Shown: in pieces, positions 48,242-58,134 of the stretch
Numbering within the stretch: the stretch's first letter is position 1
Layout: the number at the start of each line of letters is the position of its first letter
Source of the DNA: JACQQW01 sp964520655
GTDB taxonomy: Bacteria; Omnitrophota; Gorgyraeia; Zapsychrales; Fredricksoniimonadaceae
Direction of reading: 5' to 3'
Length of the DNA: 64,000 nucleotides
Assembly (NCBI GenBank): GCA_964520655.1
Contig: CAZFNI010000006.1
Coordinates: 82,576 to 146,575 of the forward strand
Notes under the pieces: generated by a model
Databases searched by the model: none
Told to the model about the DNA's origin: nothing
Seen by the model: the letters and a program-made list of their open reading frames with translations, nothing else
Translations under genes and position numbers: made by a program

Positions 48242-49978
48242 TTGTACCTGCGCAAATATCCTTTTCGATTTGCATTCGTATTCATATTCATTTTCCTCGG
48301 TTTCTGTTACTCGATCGTTTTCCTGTTCTCCATCCAGATCTTCCGTTCCTCGCACCTTTCCCGCTTAGCCCAGCGTCAGCATGAGCACTTAAAGTCGATC
48401 GATCCTAAACGCGGGACGATCTATGACCGCAACCTTCATCCGCTGGCGATCAATTTGCCGGTGTATTCTGTTTATGCGAATCCGCGTATGCTGGCTAAAC
48501 TCCACAACAGCGATGAGGTCATTTCCAACCTGGCCGCGACGCTTAGGATGAATGAGGAACAATTAAAGCAAAAAGTCAGCAAGGACAAGTTCTTTGTGTG
48601 GGTCGCCCGCATGCTGCCCCAGGCTACTTATGAAACCCTTAAAGCCAAACATTTCCCCGGGATCGGTTTTGTTAAGGAAAGCAAACGTTTCTATCCCAAT
48701 AAATATTTGGCGGCGCATTTAGTCGGGTTTGCCGGTATTGACAATACCGGTCTTGACGGGTTGGAGCGCGATTATGACAAATATCTAAAGGGTAAGACAG
48801 GCAGTTCCGTCACCCTGCGCGACGCGCGCCAGCGTGAATTAGCGGAGAGAGATTATCAACCCCCGGTGGATGGATTTGATCTGGTGTTGACGATCGATGA
48901 GACTATCCAGTATTTAGCGGAACAGGCGCTGGATAAGATGTACCGTAAATATAATGCCAAGGGCGGCAGCATCATTGTCATGGACCCCAAGACCGGCGAG
49001 ATATTGGCGTTTGCCAACCGTCCGACCTATGATCTGGAACAGCCCGGAAAGAGTTCAGCGCAGGCCAGGACCAACCGGGCGATCGTATTTACCTATGAAC
49101 CTGGATCTGTTTTTAAGATCGTCACGGCCGCGGGCGCTTTGCAGGAGAAGGTGGTCACAGAAAAGGATGTGATCAATTGTGAGCATGGTGCTTATAAAGT
49201 GGGTAATCATATTCTGCATGACCATGAGCCGGCGGGAAATTTAACGTTCAGGGAGGTTATTGAACAGTCCAGCAATATCGGCACGGTCAAGGTGGCTCAG
49301 CGTTTGGGGCCGCAAAGGGTCTATAACTACGCACGTCGTTTCCGTTTTGGGATCAAGACGGGGATCGATCTGCCGGGAGAGGCGCGGGGTAATCTAAAAT
49401 CTGTGAAGTCCTGGTCCAAGACATCCATCGGAGCTGTGCCCATCGGGCAGGAGGTCACGGTCACGCCGCTGCAAATGGTCGCCGTCATGTCGGCCATTGC
49501 CAATAACGGTGTGTATATGCGGCCGTTCGTGGTGAAATATGTGAAAGATGCCCAGGGGCAGATCATCCAGGAGCATAAGCCGCAGATATTAGATAAGATC
49601 ATGACCGATGATACCGCTAAACGTCTTCATGCCATTTTGCAGGGGGTTGTCGATAATGGGACAGCGAAAAAAGCACAGATCGAAGGGGTTCGTGTCGCTG
49701 GAAAGACCGGGACAGCGCAGAAAGTTGTCGGGGGCGCGTATTCCCACTCGAATTTTTATGCGACTTTCGTTGGGTTCGCACCGGTGGATAATCCAAGGCT
49801 TGCCTGTGTGGTCGTTTTCGATGAACCCCATCCGATCTATTACGGGGGGCTTGTGTCCGCACCGGTATTTAAAGAAGTTGTGGAAAATGCCTTGCGTTAT
49901 TTAAATGCGCAGGAAACAAAAGAGATCTCGGATATGGACGACAATAGTCCAGAGAATGAACCGCAGTACAAGGATTGA
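48242..49978 (+). CDS. ftsI: Septal peptidoglycan transpeptidase FtsI (PBP3-type)
   Basis: 578 residues, class B penicillin-binding protein. One N-terminal membrane helix (PFRFAFVFIFIFLGFCYSIV), a pedestal domain with RGTIYDRNLHPLAINLPVYS, and a transpeptidase domain with the catalytic Ser-x-x-Lys in YEPGSVFKIV (about residue 289), the SSN motif (EQSSNIGTVK) and KTG (RVAGKTGTAQKV). I chose TTG 48242, with GAGG five bases upstream. ATG 48149 in the same frame would add 31 unusual Cys/Arg-rich residues overlapping ftsL. The gene ends one base before murE. Confidence 0.95.
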   Translation: MYLRKYPFRFAFVFIFIFLGFCYSIVFLFSIQIFRSSHLSRLAQRQHEHLKSIDPKRGTIYDRNLHPLAINLPVYSVYANPRMLAKLHNSDEVISNLAATLRMNEEQLKQKVSKDKFFVWVARMLPQATYETLKAKHFPGIGFVKESKRFYPNKYLAAHLVGFAGIDNTGLDGLERDYDKYLKGKTGSSVTLRDARQRELAERDYQPPVDGFDLVLTIDETIQYLAEQALDKMYRKYNAKGGSIIVMDPKTGEILAFANRPTYDLEQPGKSSAQARTNRAIVFTYEPGSVFKIVTAAGALQEKVVTEKDVINCEHGAYKVGNHILHDHEPAGNLTFREVIEQSSNIGTVKVAQRLGPQRVYNYARRFRFGIKTGIDLPGEARGNLKSVKSWSKTSIGAVPIGQEVTVTPLQMVAVMSAIANNGVYMRPFVVKYVKDAQGQIIQEHKPQILDKIMTDDTAKRLHAILQGVVDNGTAKKAQIEGVRVAGKTGTAQKVVGGAYSHSNFYATFVGFAPVDNPRLACVVVFDEPHPIYYGGLVSAPVFKEVVENALRYLNAQETKEISDMDDNSPENEPQYKD

Positions 49979-49979
49979 C

Positions 49980-51446
49980 ATGCGATTAGACGAGCTGTTA
50001 AAAAATATCCCCGAACTGCACTGGCCTTTGGAAAAAGGATCGACGGAAATTACCGCGCTTAGCTGTGATTCCCGGGAAGCCCAGCAGGGGGCCCTGTTTG
50101 TGGCTTTAAGCGGCGCAAAATTCAGAGGAGTAGATTTTGTTGCCGATGTGGTCGCAAAGGGCGCGGCTGCGGTCGTGATCGCTCGATCGGAGGCGCCGTT
50201 ATTAAAGAAAGAAATTCCCGCTGGCGTCGTGATCATTTTAGCCGCAGATCCTAAGGCCTTATTAAGAACGGCCGCACGCTGCTTTTACGGCGATCCTTCG
50301 CGTTCGATACAAACGATCGGGATCACCGGTACCAATGGCAAGACAACATTTACTTATCTGATGGAAAGCATTCTTCATCACAGCGGTGAGATGTGCGGGG
50401 TGATAGGAACGGTCAATTATCGTATCGGCAAGGAGATATTACCGGCGCCAAATACAACGCCAGGATTTTTGGACCTTCAACGCTTTTATCATCAAATGCT
50501 GGGCCAGGGAGCCAGGCATTGCGTGATGGAGGTCTCATCGCATGCGCTGGACCAGGGCCGGGTCGACAACATTCATTTTAATGCGGCAGTGTTCTCGAAC
50601 TTGACGCAGGACCATTTGGATTACCATCAGGATATGGAGTCCTATTTTTTGGCGAAGGCCTTATTGTTCAAAGGGCTTTCGTCCAATGCCGCGGCCCTTA
50701 TCAATGGGGATGATCCATACGGGCGGCGTTTGTGCAAAATGACGCAAGCGAAGGTTATCACCTTTGGCATTGACTCGGATGTGAATGTAAAGGCCGTTGG
50801 GATCCATTACACATTGACAGGCACAACATTTGATGTTGCGTATCCGTCCGGGAAGGTTAAGGTCATAACGCGGCTTATCGGTAAGCATAATGTGTATAAT
50901 ATCCTTGCGGCCTTTGCCTGTGCCTATGCGCTGGGCTTTAAGATGGAGAGTGTCGTCAGGGGCATAGAGTCAATGGCAAATGTGCCGGGACGTTTGGAGG
51001 CGGTCGAGACGCGTAAAGGCTTTCATGTGTTTATCGATTATGCCCATACGGAAGACGGGCTGGTCAATGTGTTAAAAGCGTTGCGGGAAGTCAGTTCTGC
51101 CAGGATCACCACGGTGTTCGGCTGCGGCGGGGACAGGGACAGGGCCAAACGTCCTAAGATGGGTGCGGCGGTGTGCGCACTGTCTGATCATGCCATCATC
51201 ACCAGTGATAATCCGCGCAGTGAGGACCCGCTTGCGATCATTGAGCAGATCGTGGCAGGGTTTAATAAAAAGAATTATGACGTCTGTCCAGACCGCAAGG
51301 AGGCGATACGCACAGCGTTGAAAGAAGCGCGCCCGGGGGATATTATTTTGCTGGCGGGTAAAGGCCATGAGGATTACCAGATCTTGAAAGAGGGTAAGAT
51401 CCAATTCAACGAAGCACAGATCGTTAAGGAGTATTTAGGTGTTTAG
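49980..51446 (+). CDS. murE: UDP-MurNAc-dipeptide:meso-DAP ligase MurE
   Basis: 488 residues. It adds the third stem residue to UDP-MurNAc-L-Ala-D-Glu. ATP site GITGTNGKTTFTYLMESIL (about 113), QVSSHALD-type EVSSHALDQGRVD, FSNLTQDHLDYHQDME, and DNPRSEDP. The DNPR motif is the recognised marker for meso-diaminopimelate rather than lysine, so the peptidoglycan should be of A1-gamma (DAP) type. I chose ATG 49980 with AAGGA upstream. It overlaps murF by eight bases. Confidence 0.97.
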   Translation: MRLDELLKNIPELHWPLEKGSTEITALSCDSREAQQGALFVALSGAKFRGVDFVADVVAKGAAAVVIARSEAPLLKKEIPAGVVIILAADPKALLRTAARCFYGDPSRSIQTIGITGTNGKTTFTYLMESILHHSGEMCGVIGTVNYRIGKEILPAPNTTPGFLDLQRFYHQMLGQGARHCVMEVSSHALDQGRVDNIHFNAAVFSNLTQDHLDYHQDMESYFLAKALLFKGLSSNAAALINGDDPYGRRLCKMTQAKVITFGIDSDVNVKAVGIHYTLTGTTFDVAYPSGKVKVITRLIGKHNVYNILAAFACAYALGFKMESVVRGIESMANVPGRLEAVETRKGFHVFIDYAHTEDGLVNVLKALREVSSARITTVFGCGGDRDRAKRPKMGAAVCALSDHAIITSDNPRSEDPLAIIEQIVAGFNKKNYDVCPDRKEAIRTALKEARPGDIILLAGKGHEDYQILKEGKIQFNEAQIVKEYLGV

Positions 51447-52821
51447 TGTTCAGGAAATATTAACAGCCACATCAGGGAAGTTGTTGTCAGGGAAAGAGGA
51501 TGGCATTGTTCGGGGTTTAAGTATCGATTCGCGCCAGGTCAAAAAGAATCAGGTATTCGTTGCTGTCAAAGGAGAGATCTTTGACGGCCATGATTTCATC
51601 GCCAATGTGATTGGTTTGGGTGTGAAGGTCGTTGTTGTCCATAAACCCGTTGTGATCCCACAGCCGGGGGTTACTGTGATTTTAGTCAAAGATACGACCA
51701 AAGCGCTGGGGGACTTAGCCCGGTCCCACCGTCAGCGTTTTAAGGTCCCAGTCATCGCCATCACCGGCAGCGCCGGTAAAACAACGACAAAGGAAATGAT
51801 AGGGGCGGTCCTCTCCAAGAAATTCAATGTGTTAAAGAATGAAGGGACGCAGAATAATCATATCGGCGTGCCTTTAACGCTTTTTAAGCTGCGATCTTCC
51901 CATGATGTTGTGGTCATGGAATGTGGTACCAATCAGCCCGGCGACATTCTCTGGCTGGCGGATGTATTAAGGCCGACGGCTGTTGTGTTCACCAATATCG
52001 GCGAGTCTCATCTGGAGCGTTTGGGGACACCCCAAGGGGTGCTCAAGGAAAAATGGGTCTTAATGAAATATCTGCCTAAAGGGGCTTTCGTGATCATTAA
52101 CGGGGATGACCCGTTGCTCTCTAAGGCGGCAGCGAAAGTCAGCAAGACGCACCATGTGATCCGATACGGGATCCATCGGCCGGCAGATCTGCAGGCCAAT
52201 GCGGTCATCGTTTCCGGGGCGGCATCGCTGCGTTTTAGTGTGTCTGGAAAAACCGTAGAACTTCATTCCTGCGGGATCAATAATGTCTATAATAGTTTAG
52301 CGGCGTACGCCTGCGGCGACATGCTGGGGGTCAAACAATCCGCGATCGCCTCGGCGCTGGCAGGATTTGAATTCCCTCAAGGGCGCGGGCAGATCCTGCG
52401 GCTTGGCAAAGGATGGCTTTTAAATGATGCGTACAATGCCAACCCTGTTTCCATGCGCAGCGCTTTGCAGACCCTGCAGGCGGTTTCTGTGCCGGGTAAG
52501 AAGATCGCCGTGCTGGCGGATATGCTGGAGCTGGGGCCTTTGTCCAAGCAGCTGCACGGCTCGATAGGGAAACTAGCGGCATCCATGGATGTGGATGTCC
52601 TGATCACTGTCGGCAAGCTGGCTAAAGAGATCGGTGTACAGGCGAAAAGATCTTGCAAAAGAACGCGCGTCGTTGCCTGCGCGGAGGTTGAGGGGGCCAA
52701 GGCAGAGCTGGCTAAATTGTTTGAGAATGGGGATGCGGTCTTAGTCAAGGGATCGCGCCGGATGAAAATGGAGCATGTGGTGGAATTCCTGCTGGAATCG
52801 CCGCAGGCGGTTTTAAATTAA
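51439..52821 (+). CDS. murF: UDP-MurNAc-tripeptide--D-Ala-D-Ala ligase MurF
   Basis: 460 residues. It adds the D-Ala-D-Ala dipeptide (made by Ddl, also in the cluster). N-terminal SIDSRQVKKNQVFVAVKGE, ATP site AITGSAGKTTTKEMIGAVL (about 109), ECGTNQPGDI-type segment, VFTNIGESHLERLG, LLNDAYNANPVSMRSAL, and VLVKGSRRMKMEHVVE. The start is GTG 51439 within murE. mraY follows after 19 bases. Confidence 0.97.
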   Translation: MFSVQEILTATSGKLLSGKEDGIVRGLSIDSRQVKKNQVFVAVKGEIFDGHDFIANVIGLGVKVVVVHKPVVIPQPGVTVILVKDTTKALGDLARSHRQRFKVPVIAITGSAGKTTTKEMIGAVLSKKFNVLKNEGTQNNHIGVPLTLFKLRSSHDVVVMECGTNQPGDILWLADVLRPTAVVFTNIGESHLERLGTPQGVLKEKWVLMKYLPKGAFVIINGDDPLLSKAAAKVSKTHHVIRYGIHRPADLQANAVIVSGAASLRFSVSGKTVELHSCGINNVYNSLAAYACGDMLGVKQSAIASALAGFEFPQGRGQILRLGKGWLLNDAYNANPVSMRSALQTLQAVSVPGKKIAVLADMLELGPLSKQLHGSIGKLAASMDVDVLITVGKLAKEIGVQAKRSCKRTRVVACAEVEGAKAELAKLFENGDAVLVKGSRRMKMEHVVEFLLESPQAVLN

Positions 52822-52840
52822 ATAGATCGGGTGCTTATTT

Positions 52841-53929
52841 ATGTTTTATTTTTTATCAGGACTTTCCGAGGCGTATTCAGGGTTTAACATCTTTCGCTAT
52901 ATCACGTTCCGTGCCGGCATGGCCGCGGTCACGGCGTTCTTATTGTGTTTGATCTTAGGGCCAGTATTCATCCGTTTATTTAAAGCATACAAGATCAAGG
53001 AGGTCAATAAACGTAAAGATGCGCCGTCGCTGGATAAATTCCAGGAGAAAAAGGAAGGGACTCCGACGATGGGGGGGTTGTTTATTGTCGGCAGTATCGT
53101 GCTGTCAGTGCTGCTGTGGGCGAATCTGACCAACCATTTTATCCAGGTCACGCTGTTTGTTTTTGTCGCGCTCGCGCTTGTCGGTGGTATTGACGATTAT
53201 ATTAAGTTAAAAGGCATCGGTAAACACCGGGGGATCAGGTCCCGGACGAAATTGATCTGGCAGGTGGTCATCGCCTCCGGAGCGGCCTTGTATGCGTATT
53301 TGAATCCGGATGTGACGAGTAGCCTTGATATCCCCTTCTTTAAATACCTGGTCATTGATCTGGGTGCGTTCTTTGTGTTCTGGGTCGTGGTGGTGGTGGT
53401 CGGCTCATCGAATGCGGTCAATTTGACTGACGGACTTGACGGTCTGGCCATCGGCTGCACATTGATGGTGGCATTTACTTTAGGGGTGCTCAGTTATGTC
53501 GCCGGTAACTTCGCGATGAGCGATTACCTCTGGGTGCCCTATATCCCAGGCACCGGCGAGCTGACGGTATTCTGCGCGGCCATGGTGGGAGCGAGCCTCG
53601 GGTTCTTGTGGTTTAACTGCCATCCGGCATCTGTGTTCATGGGTGATGTGGGGTCATTGGCTTTAGGCGGGGCATTGGGAATGATCGCTGTTTTTATTAA
53701 GAAGGAGATATGGCTGGTCGTACTCGGGGGCGTTTTTGTCATTGAGGCTGGCTCGGTCATCCTGCAGGTACTGTCCTTTAAGATCACGGGAAAAAGGATA
53801 TTTAAAATGTCCCCTTTCCATCATCATCTGCAGTTATCCGGCTGGAACGAGAATAAGATCATTGTGCGTTTTTGGATCCTGGCCATCATCCTGGCGATGC
53901 TGACGATAACCATATTGAAGATCAGGTAA
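52841..53929 (+). CDS. mraY: Phospho-N-acetylmuramoyl-pentapeptide transferase
   Basis: 362 residues, about ten membrane helices. It transfers phospho-MurNAc-pentapeptide to undecaprenyl phosphate, making lipid I. Motifs: KKEGTPTMGGLFIVG, ALVGGIDDYIKL (catalytic Asp pair), NAVNLTDGLDGLAIG, FMGDVGSLALGG, and FKMSPFHHHLQLSGWNENKI. The ATG follows a weak ribosome-binding site (GATCGGGTG). murD starts four bases after the stop. Confidence 0.98.
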   Translation: MFYFLSGLSEAYSGFNIFRYITFRAGMAAVTAFLLCLILGPVFIRLFKAYKIKEVNKRKDAPSLDKFQEKKEGTPTMGGLFIVGSIVLSVLLWANLTNHFIQVTLFVFVALALVGGIDDYIKLKGIGKHRGIRSRTKLIWQVVIASGAALYAYLNPDVTSSLDIPFFKYLVIDLGAFFVFWVVVVVVGSSNAVNLTDGLDGLAIGCTLMVAFTLGVLSYVAGNFAMSDYLWVPYIPGTGELTVFCAAMVGASLGFLWFNCHPASVFMGDVGSLALGGALGMIAVFIKKEIWLVVLGGVFVIEAGSVILQVLSFKITGKRIFKMSPFHHHLQLSGWNENKIIVRFWILAIILAMLTITILKIR

Positions 53930-53932
53930 GCT

Positions 53933-55195
53933 ATGGCATTACAGATCAAGGGAAAGACGGGGTTGGTCTTAGGCGCGGCACGCAGCGGCATTGCGGTCGC
54001 CCGTACGATCATCGATCTGGGCGGCAAGGTCATGGTTTCCGAGTTTAAGCCGCGTGACGCTGTGGCTAGGGAGCTGGAAGAGTTGGCGTTGTTAAATGCT
54101 ACCGTCGAGGTTGGCGGACATACCCGGGAATTTATTTTAAAAAGCGACTATATCGTTCTTTCTCCCGGTGTCAGGATGGACATCCCGCCAGTAGAGTGGG
54201 CGAAAGAGGCTGGCATTGAGGTGATGGGGGAGATCGAGTTCGCCTATCGTTTGTGCCCATGTCCCATCATCGCGGTGACCGGCAGCAACGGCAAGACGAC
54301 CACGGTGACATTGATCGCGCGGGTCTTGCAAAAGGCCGGCAAGAATGCCGTCTTATGCGGCAATATCGGCAGTCCTTTTTCCAAACATGTGCTGTTCTTG
54401 AAAGCGTCTGATATCGTGGTGCTGGAGATCAGTTCGTTCCAGCTGGAGTCTACGACCACGTTCAAACCAAAAGTCGCCGTTTGGCTCAATTTCTCCCAGA
54501 ACCATTTAGACCGACATAAAGATCTGGAAGAATATTTTCAGGCGAAGAAAAAGATCTTCGCTCAACAGGACGCTGGTGATACGGCGGTCTTAAACGCGGG
54601 ACAAGCGGAATTTCAAGCGATGGCAGCAACGCTCAAGAGTCGAGTGGTCTTTTTTGATCGGGATGATCCGCAGGACGCGGGACTCAATGCCAATCAAATG
54701 GCGGTGATCGCATCCGTCGGTGCGATGGGTGTGCCTAGAGATGTCTGTCTGGAGGTATTTGCGTCATTTAAAGGGGTTGAACACCGCCTGGAATTTGTGC
54801 GGAATTTAGGCGGGGTCGAGTATATCAACGATTCCAAGTCAACAACACCGGAAGCTGGACGATGGGCTATGAGCTATTTGACCAAACCTTTGGTCATGAT
54901 CTGTGGCGGCAGCGATAAACATGCGGATTTTTCCGGGTTAAGGGACCTGGCTCGTGCCAAGGTCAGGAAAATGATCGTGATCGGTACGACCAAAGAGCAG
55001 TTGCGCCGGACATTCGCGGATATTGTCCCGCTTGCTGTCTGCGGCACTCTGCCCGAGGCCGTGGCATTAGCCAGAAGTGATGCGCGTGCTGGCGATATTG
55101 TTGTTTTGTCGCCCATGTGCGCGAGCTTTGACATGTTCAAGGATTATGAACACCGGGGACAGGTTTTTAAAGAGATCGTGAGCCAGTTGACATAA
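53933..55195 (+). CDS. murD: UDP-MurNAc-L-alanine--D-glutamate ligase MurD
   Basis: 420 residues. Rossmann-like N-terminus (GLVLGAARSGIAVARTIIDL), ATP site VTGSNGKTTTVTLIARVL (about 119), LEISSFQLESTTTFKPKVAV, NFSQNHLDRHKDLEEYFQAK, NDSKSTTPEA, and a C-terminal VVLSPMCASFDMFKDYEHRG. All MurD signatures are intact. It lies between mraY and ftsW, the usual dcw order. Confidence 0.97.
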   Translation: MALQIKGKTGLVLGAARSGIAVARTIIDLGGKVMVSEFKPRDAVARELEELALLNATVEVGGHTREFILKSDYIVLSPGVRMDIPPVEWAKEAGIEVMGEIEFAYRLCPCPIIAVTGSNGKTTTVTLIARVLQKAGKNAVLCGNIGSPFSKHVLFLKASDIVVLEISSFQLESTTTFKPKVAVWLNFSQNHLDRHKDLEEYFQAKKKIFAQQDAGDTAVLNAGQAEFQAMAATLKSRVVFFDRDDPQDAGLNANQMAVIASVGAMGVPRDVCLEVFASFKGVEHRLEFVRNLGGVEYINDSKSTTPEAGRWAMSYLTKPLVMICGGSDKHADFSGLRDLARAKVRKMIVIGTTKEQLRRTFADIVPLAVCGTLPEAVALARSDARAGDIVVLSPMCASFDMFKDYEHRGQVFKEIVSQLT

Positions 55196-55196
55196 T

Positions 55197-56291
55197 ATGA
55201 GAGATTCCCGTATAGCTTTGACCATTGTGACGATGACGCTTATTTGCGTGGGCGTCGTCATGATCTATTCCGCCAGCTGTGTGAACGCGATGGAAATATT
55301 TAAAGACAGTTTATACTATCTTAAACGACATTTGATCTTTCTAGGCATGGGATTGATGGCGACCTATGTGGTCATGAGCGTTGATTACCATCAGATCCAA
55401 CCGTATGCCCGCCGTATTTTGCTTGTCAGTATTGTTCTTTTGGCACTGGTCTTGATCCCTCACATCGGGAAAGAAAGTTACGGGGCCCGACGGTGGTTTA
55501 AACTTGGGGTGTTCCATTTTCAGCCCTCGGAATTAGCGAAATTGGCCATGATCGTTTTTACGGCGGATTTTTTGGCGCGCAAACAGGATATCATCAAGAA
55601 TTTCTGGCGCGGCTTTCTGCCGGTCATTCTGGTGATGGGAGTTGTCTGCGCGCTGACCGTCAAACAGCCGGATCTGGGGACAACGGTCGAGACAGCCTTT
55701 GTGGTACTGGTCATGCTGTTCATTGGCGGAGCACGCAAACGGCATATGGCCATGATCGGATTGGGCGGGGTGGTCATGGTGACCTATTTGATCATCAAGG
55801 AACCTTACCGTATGGCGCGCATCATCGCTTTCTTGGATCCCTGGCAGGACAGTCAGGGGATAGGATTCCAATTGACCCAATCCCAGATCGCTTTAGGGTC
55901 CGGTGGAGTTCTGGGCGTCGGGTTAGGTCACAGCCAGCAAAAACTATTTTATTTGCCCGCGGCGCACACGGATTTCATCCTTTCGATCATCGGGGAGGAG
56001 TTGGGAATGGTTGGGGCCTTCGCTGTCATTGGTTTGTTCGTCATGTTCATTTGGTACGGGACCCGGATCATCCGGCAGACACATGATGCCTTTGGGTATT
56101 TCATGGCGATCGGCATTGTCACCATGCTGGGGTTACAGGCCATGGTCAATGTGGGGGTATCGATCGGTGCTTTCCCGACAAAAGGTTTGCCTTTGCCGTT
56201 TATCAGCTACGGCGGGTCCGCGCTTATTTTTCATTTGATGGCTGTCGGGATACTGCTAAATGTATCCAAGTCCGGGGATTATAAAATATGA
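55197..56291 (+). CDS. ftsW: Septal peptidoglycan glycosyltransferase FtsW
   Basis: 364 residues, SEDS family, ten membrane helices. It polymerises lipid II at the septum with FtsI. Motifs: VMIYSASCVNAM, LKRHLIFLGMGL, GARRWFKLGVFHFQPSELAK (with the catalytic Asp replaced in context further on), QPDLGTTVETAFVVL (Asp), LGSGGVLGVGLGHSQQKLFY, HTDFILSIIGEELGMVGA, and GLPLPFISYGGSALI. It starts at ATG 55197 directly behind murD and overlaps murG (ATGA). Confidence 0.96.
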   Translation: MRDSRIALTIVTMTLICVGVVMIYSASCVNAMEIFKDSLYYLKRHLIFLGMGLMATYVVMSVDYHQIQPYARRILLVSIVLLALVLIPHIGKESYGARRWFKLGVFHFQPSELAKLAMIVFTADFLARKQDIIKNFWRGFLPVILVMGVVCALTVKQPDLGTTVETAFVVLVMLFIGGARKRHMAMIGLGGVVMVTYLIIKEPYRMARIIAFLDPWQDSQGIGFQLTQSQIALGSGGVLGVGLGHSQQKLFYLPAAHTDFILSIIGEELGMVGAFAVIGLFVMFIWYGTRIIRQTHDAFGYFMAIGIVTMLGLQAMVNVGVSIGAFPTKGLPLPFISYGGSALIFHLMAVGILLNVSKSGDYKI

Positions 56292-57355
56292 AGGTGCTGA
56301 TATCGACGGGCGGCAGCGGCGGTCATATTTTCCCTGCCCTTAAGACCGGCCTGGAATTAAAGCGGCGTGGCCATGAGGTCGTGTTTGCCGGGGCCCTGTC
56401 GATGTGCGTTGATAAGGTCAGGCAAGAAGGTTTTGAGGCTCATGTGATCAATGCCGGCGGTCTGACAGACAGGTCGCCAGCAGGCTTATTTCGTTTTTGT
56501 TCGGTCATGACAGGCGCATTGGGTCAGGCGTTCGTGCTTGTGGGCCGCATCCGTCCAGATAAGGTCATTGGTTTTGGCGGATATGGGTCTTTCCCGGTGC
56601 TGATGGCGGCGTGCCTGAAAGGTTATCCGGCCATGCTCCATGAGCAGAACGTGGCCGTCGGCAAAGCCAACCGGATCCTGGGAAAGTTCGTCAGAAAAGT
56701 CGCGGTCTCATTTCAGGAAACGTCAACGGCGTTCGGCCCAAAAGCGGTCTGGACCGGATGCCCCTGCCATAACAGTCCTTCTTTAAACACCAAGGATAAC
56801 ATTTTGGCTGATCTAGGACTGACAAAAGGGGCTAAGATCATTGTGCTGTTGGGCGGCAGCCAGGGCAGCCAATTTTTGAATCAAACATTTTATGACGCTG
56901 TGAAGCCTTTATTAAAGAAAGGCGTTGTGGAAGCCGTTCATGTGACGGGAAAGACAGAATTTGAACATTATCAACAGCGCTACAGCAACGAAGGCCTTCC
57001 GGTTGTTGCGAGGGATTTTTTCAGTCCGATCGAGGATGTGTATACAGTTGCGGATGTGATCATCAGCCGTGCGGGGGCCGCGACGGTCAGCGAACTGGGA
57101 TGTTGGGCGATCCATTCGGTTTTAGTTCCTTATCCATATGCCCATGGGCATCAGGTCTATAATGCGCGCGTGCTGGAACGCGCGGGCAGCGCGAAACTTA
57201 TTGAACAGCGGGATCTGTCGGTTGAAGTGCTGCGCCGAACTATCGAAGGTTTGATCGAGAAGACACAAGACAAGCAGGAGATGGTGCGAAAGAATGGCGC
57301 GTTGTTTGTGTCGGACGCGGCCGCACGTTTGGCAGATGCCGTGGAGGTCTTATGA
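56288..57355 (+). CDS. murG: UDP-GlcNAc--lipid I N-acetylglucosaminyltransferase MurG
   Basis: 355 residues, GT28, peripheral at the inner membrane. It makes lipid II. Motifs: ISTGGSGGHIFPALKTGLEL at the start, VIGFGGYGSFPVL, LHEQNVAVGKANR, VLLGGSQGSQFLNQTF (about 188) and ISRAGAATVSELGCW with VPYPYAHGHQVYNARVLE. It overlaps ftsW and the metallopeptidase gene by four bases at each end. Confidence 0.97.
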   Translation: MKVLISTGGSGGHIFPALKTGLELKRRGHEVVFAGALSMCVDKVRQEGFEAHVINAGGLTDRSPAGLFRFCSVMTGALGQAFVLVGRIRPDKVIGFGGYGSFPVLMAACLKGYPAMLHEQNVAVGKANRILGKFVRKVAVSFQETSTAFGPKAVWTGCPCHNSPSLNTKDNILADLGLTKGAKIIVLLGGSQGSQFLNQTFYDAVKPLLKKGVVEAVHVTGKTEFEHYQQRYSNEGLPVVARDFFSPIEDVYTVADVIISRAGAATVSELGCWAIHSVLVPYPYAHGHQVYNARVLERAGSAKLIEQRDLSVEVLRRTIEGLIEKTQDKQEMVRKNGALFVSDAAARLADAVEVL

Positions 57356-58134
57356 GAATATTGTTGATGGCGCTGTTGCTCGTTGTCACTGCATCCAGCG
57401 TGTGCCTGGCTGCCAATAAGGAATGGAAAGAGTATAAGACGGATAATTTCAGGATATTCGCTCATCAGGTGGATGAGGATTTTATCAATGCCGTGATGAC
57501 GGAGGCCGAAAGCGCATTGTCCCACGTGAAGGATAATCTGGGGATCAACAGGCACCGCGTGTGGCCGCTGGATAAACCGGTGGCGATCCACATTTACAAG
57601 GATGAACAGGATTATATCAAGAACGGTTGTCAGGCCAAATGGTCCCATGGGGTGACCATCGTGGAGGATCGTTCTATCCGTACCTATCCTTCGGCCAGCG
57701 GTTTTTTCGACAGCATACTCCCGCATGAACTTGGACATATTGTCCTGCATGAGTATCTGGGGATGCATATTGCGGTCCCCAACTGGTTTGATGAAGGGGT
57801 TGCCCAGTATCAGGAGAAAGCCAAGCAGTTGGGTAGTCATAAAAAAGTCGCCGCTGCGGTGAAAAATAGGAAATTTATTCCGTTGACGGAATTGACGAAT
57901 ATGAGATTATATTCAGAGATCGATCTGGACACCTTGGCGCTGTTCTATGCGGAATCCGCCAGTGTTGTCAATTTTATGATCACACAGTCTGATGATTTTC
58001 ATTTTCAGAAATTATGCCGGGAATTGAAGGAAAGCCGCAGTTTCCATGATGCTCTGACCGACGCGTATCCCCGGATCAAAAGTATAGAGGACTTAAACAA
58101 GAAATGGCTGGAGTTTTTAAAGGATTATGAATAA
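57352..58134 (+). CDS. Secreted gluzincin metallopeptidase (peptidase MA-like)
   Basis: 260 residues with a signal peptide (MRILLMALLLVVTASSVCLA, cleavage about residue 20). The zinc site is clear: PHELGHIVLHEYLG (HExxH, about residue 123) and the downstream glutamate in NWFDEGVAQYQ, the gluzincin pattern of the peptidase MA-like family. Hydrophobic core phrases such as PVAIHIYKDEQDYIKNG agree. The substrate is unknown. It sits between murG and murC with four- and eight-base overlaps, so it is made together with the wall enzymes; a role in envelope remodelling or processing is inference. Confidence 0.88.
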   Translation: MRILLMALLLVVTASSVCLAANKEWKEYKTDNFRIFAHQVDEDFINAVMTEAESALSHVKDNLGINRHRVWPLDKPVAIHIYKDEQDYIKNGCQAKWSHGVTIVEDRSIRTYPSASGFFDSILPHELGHIVLHEYLGMHIAVPNWFDEGVAQYQEKAKQLGSHKKVAAAVKNRKFIPLTELTNMRLYSEIDLDTLALFYAESASVVNFMITQSDDFHFQKLCRELKESRSFHDALTDAYPRIKSIEDLNKKWLEFLKDYE

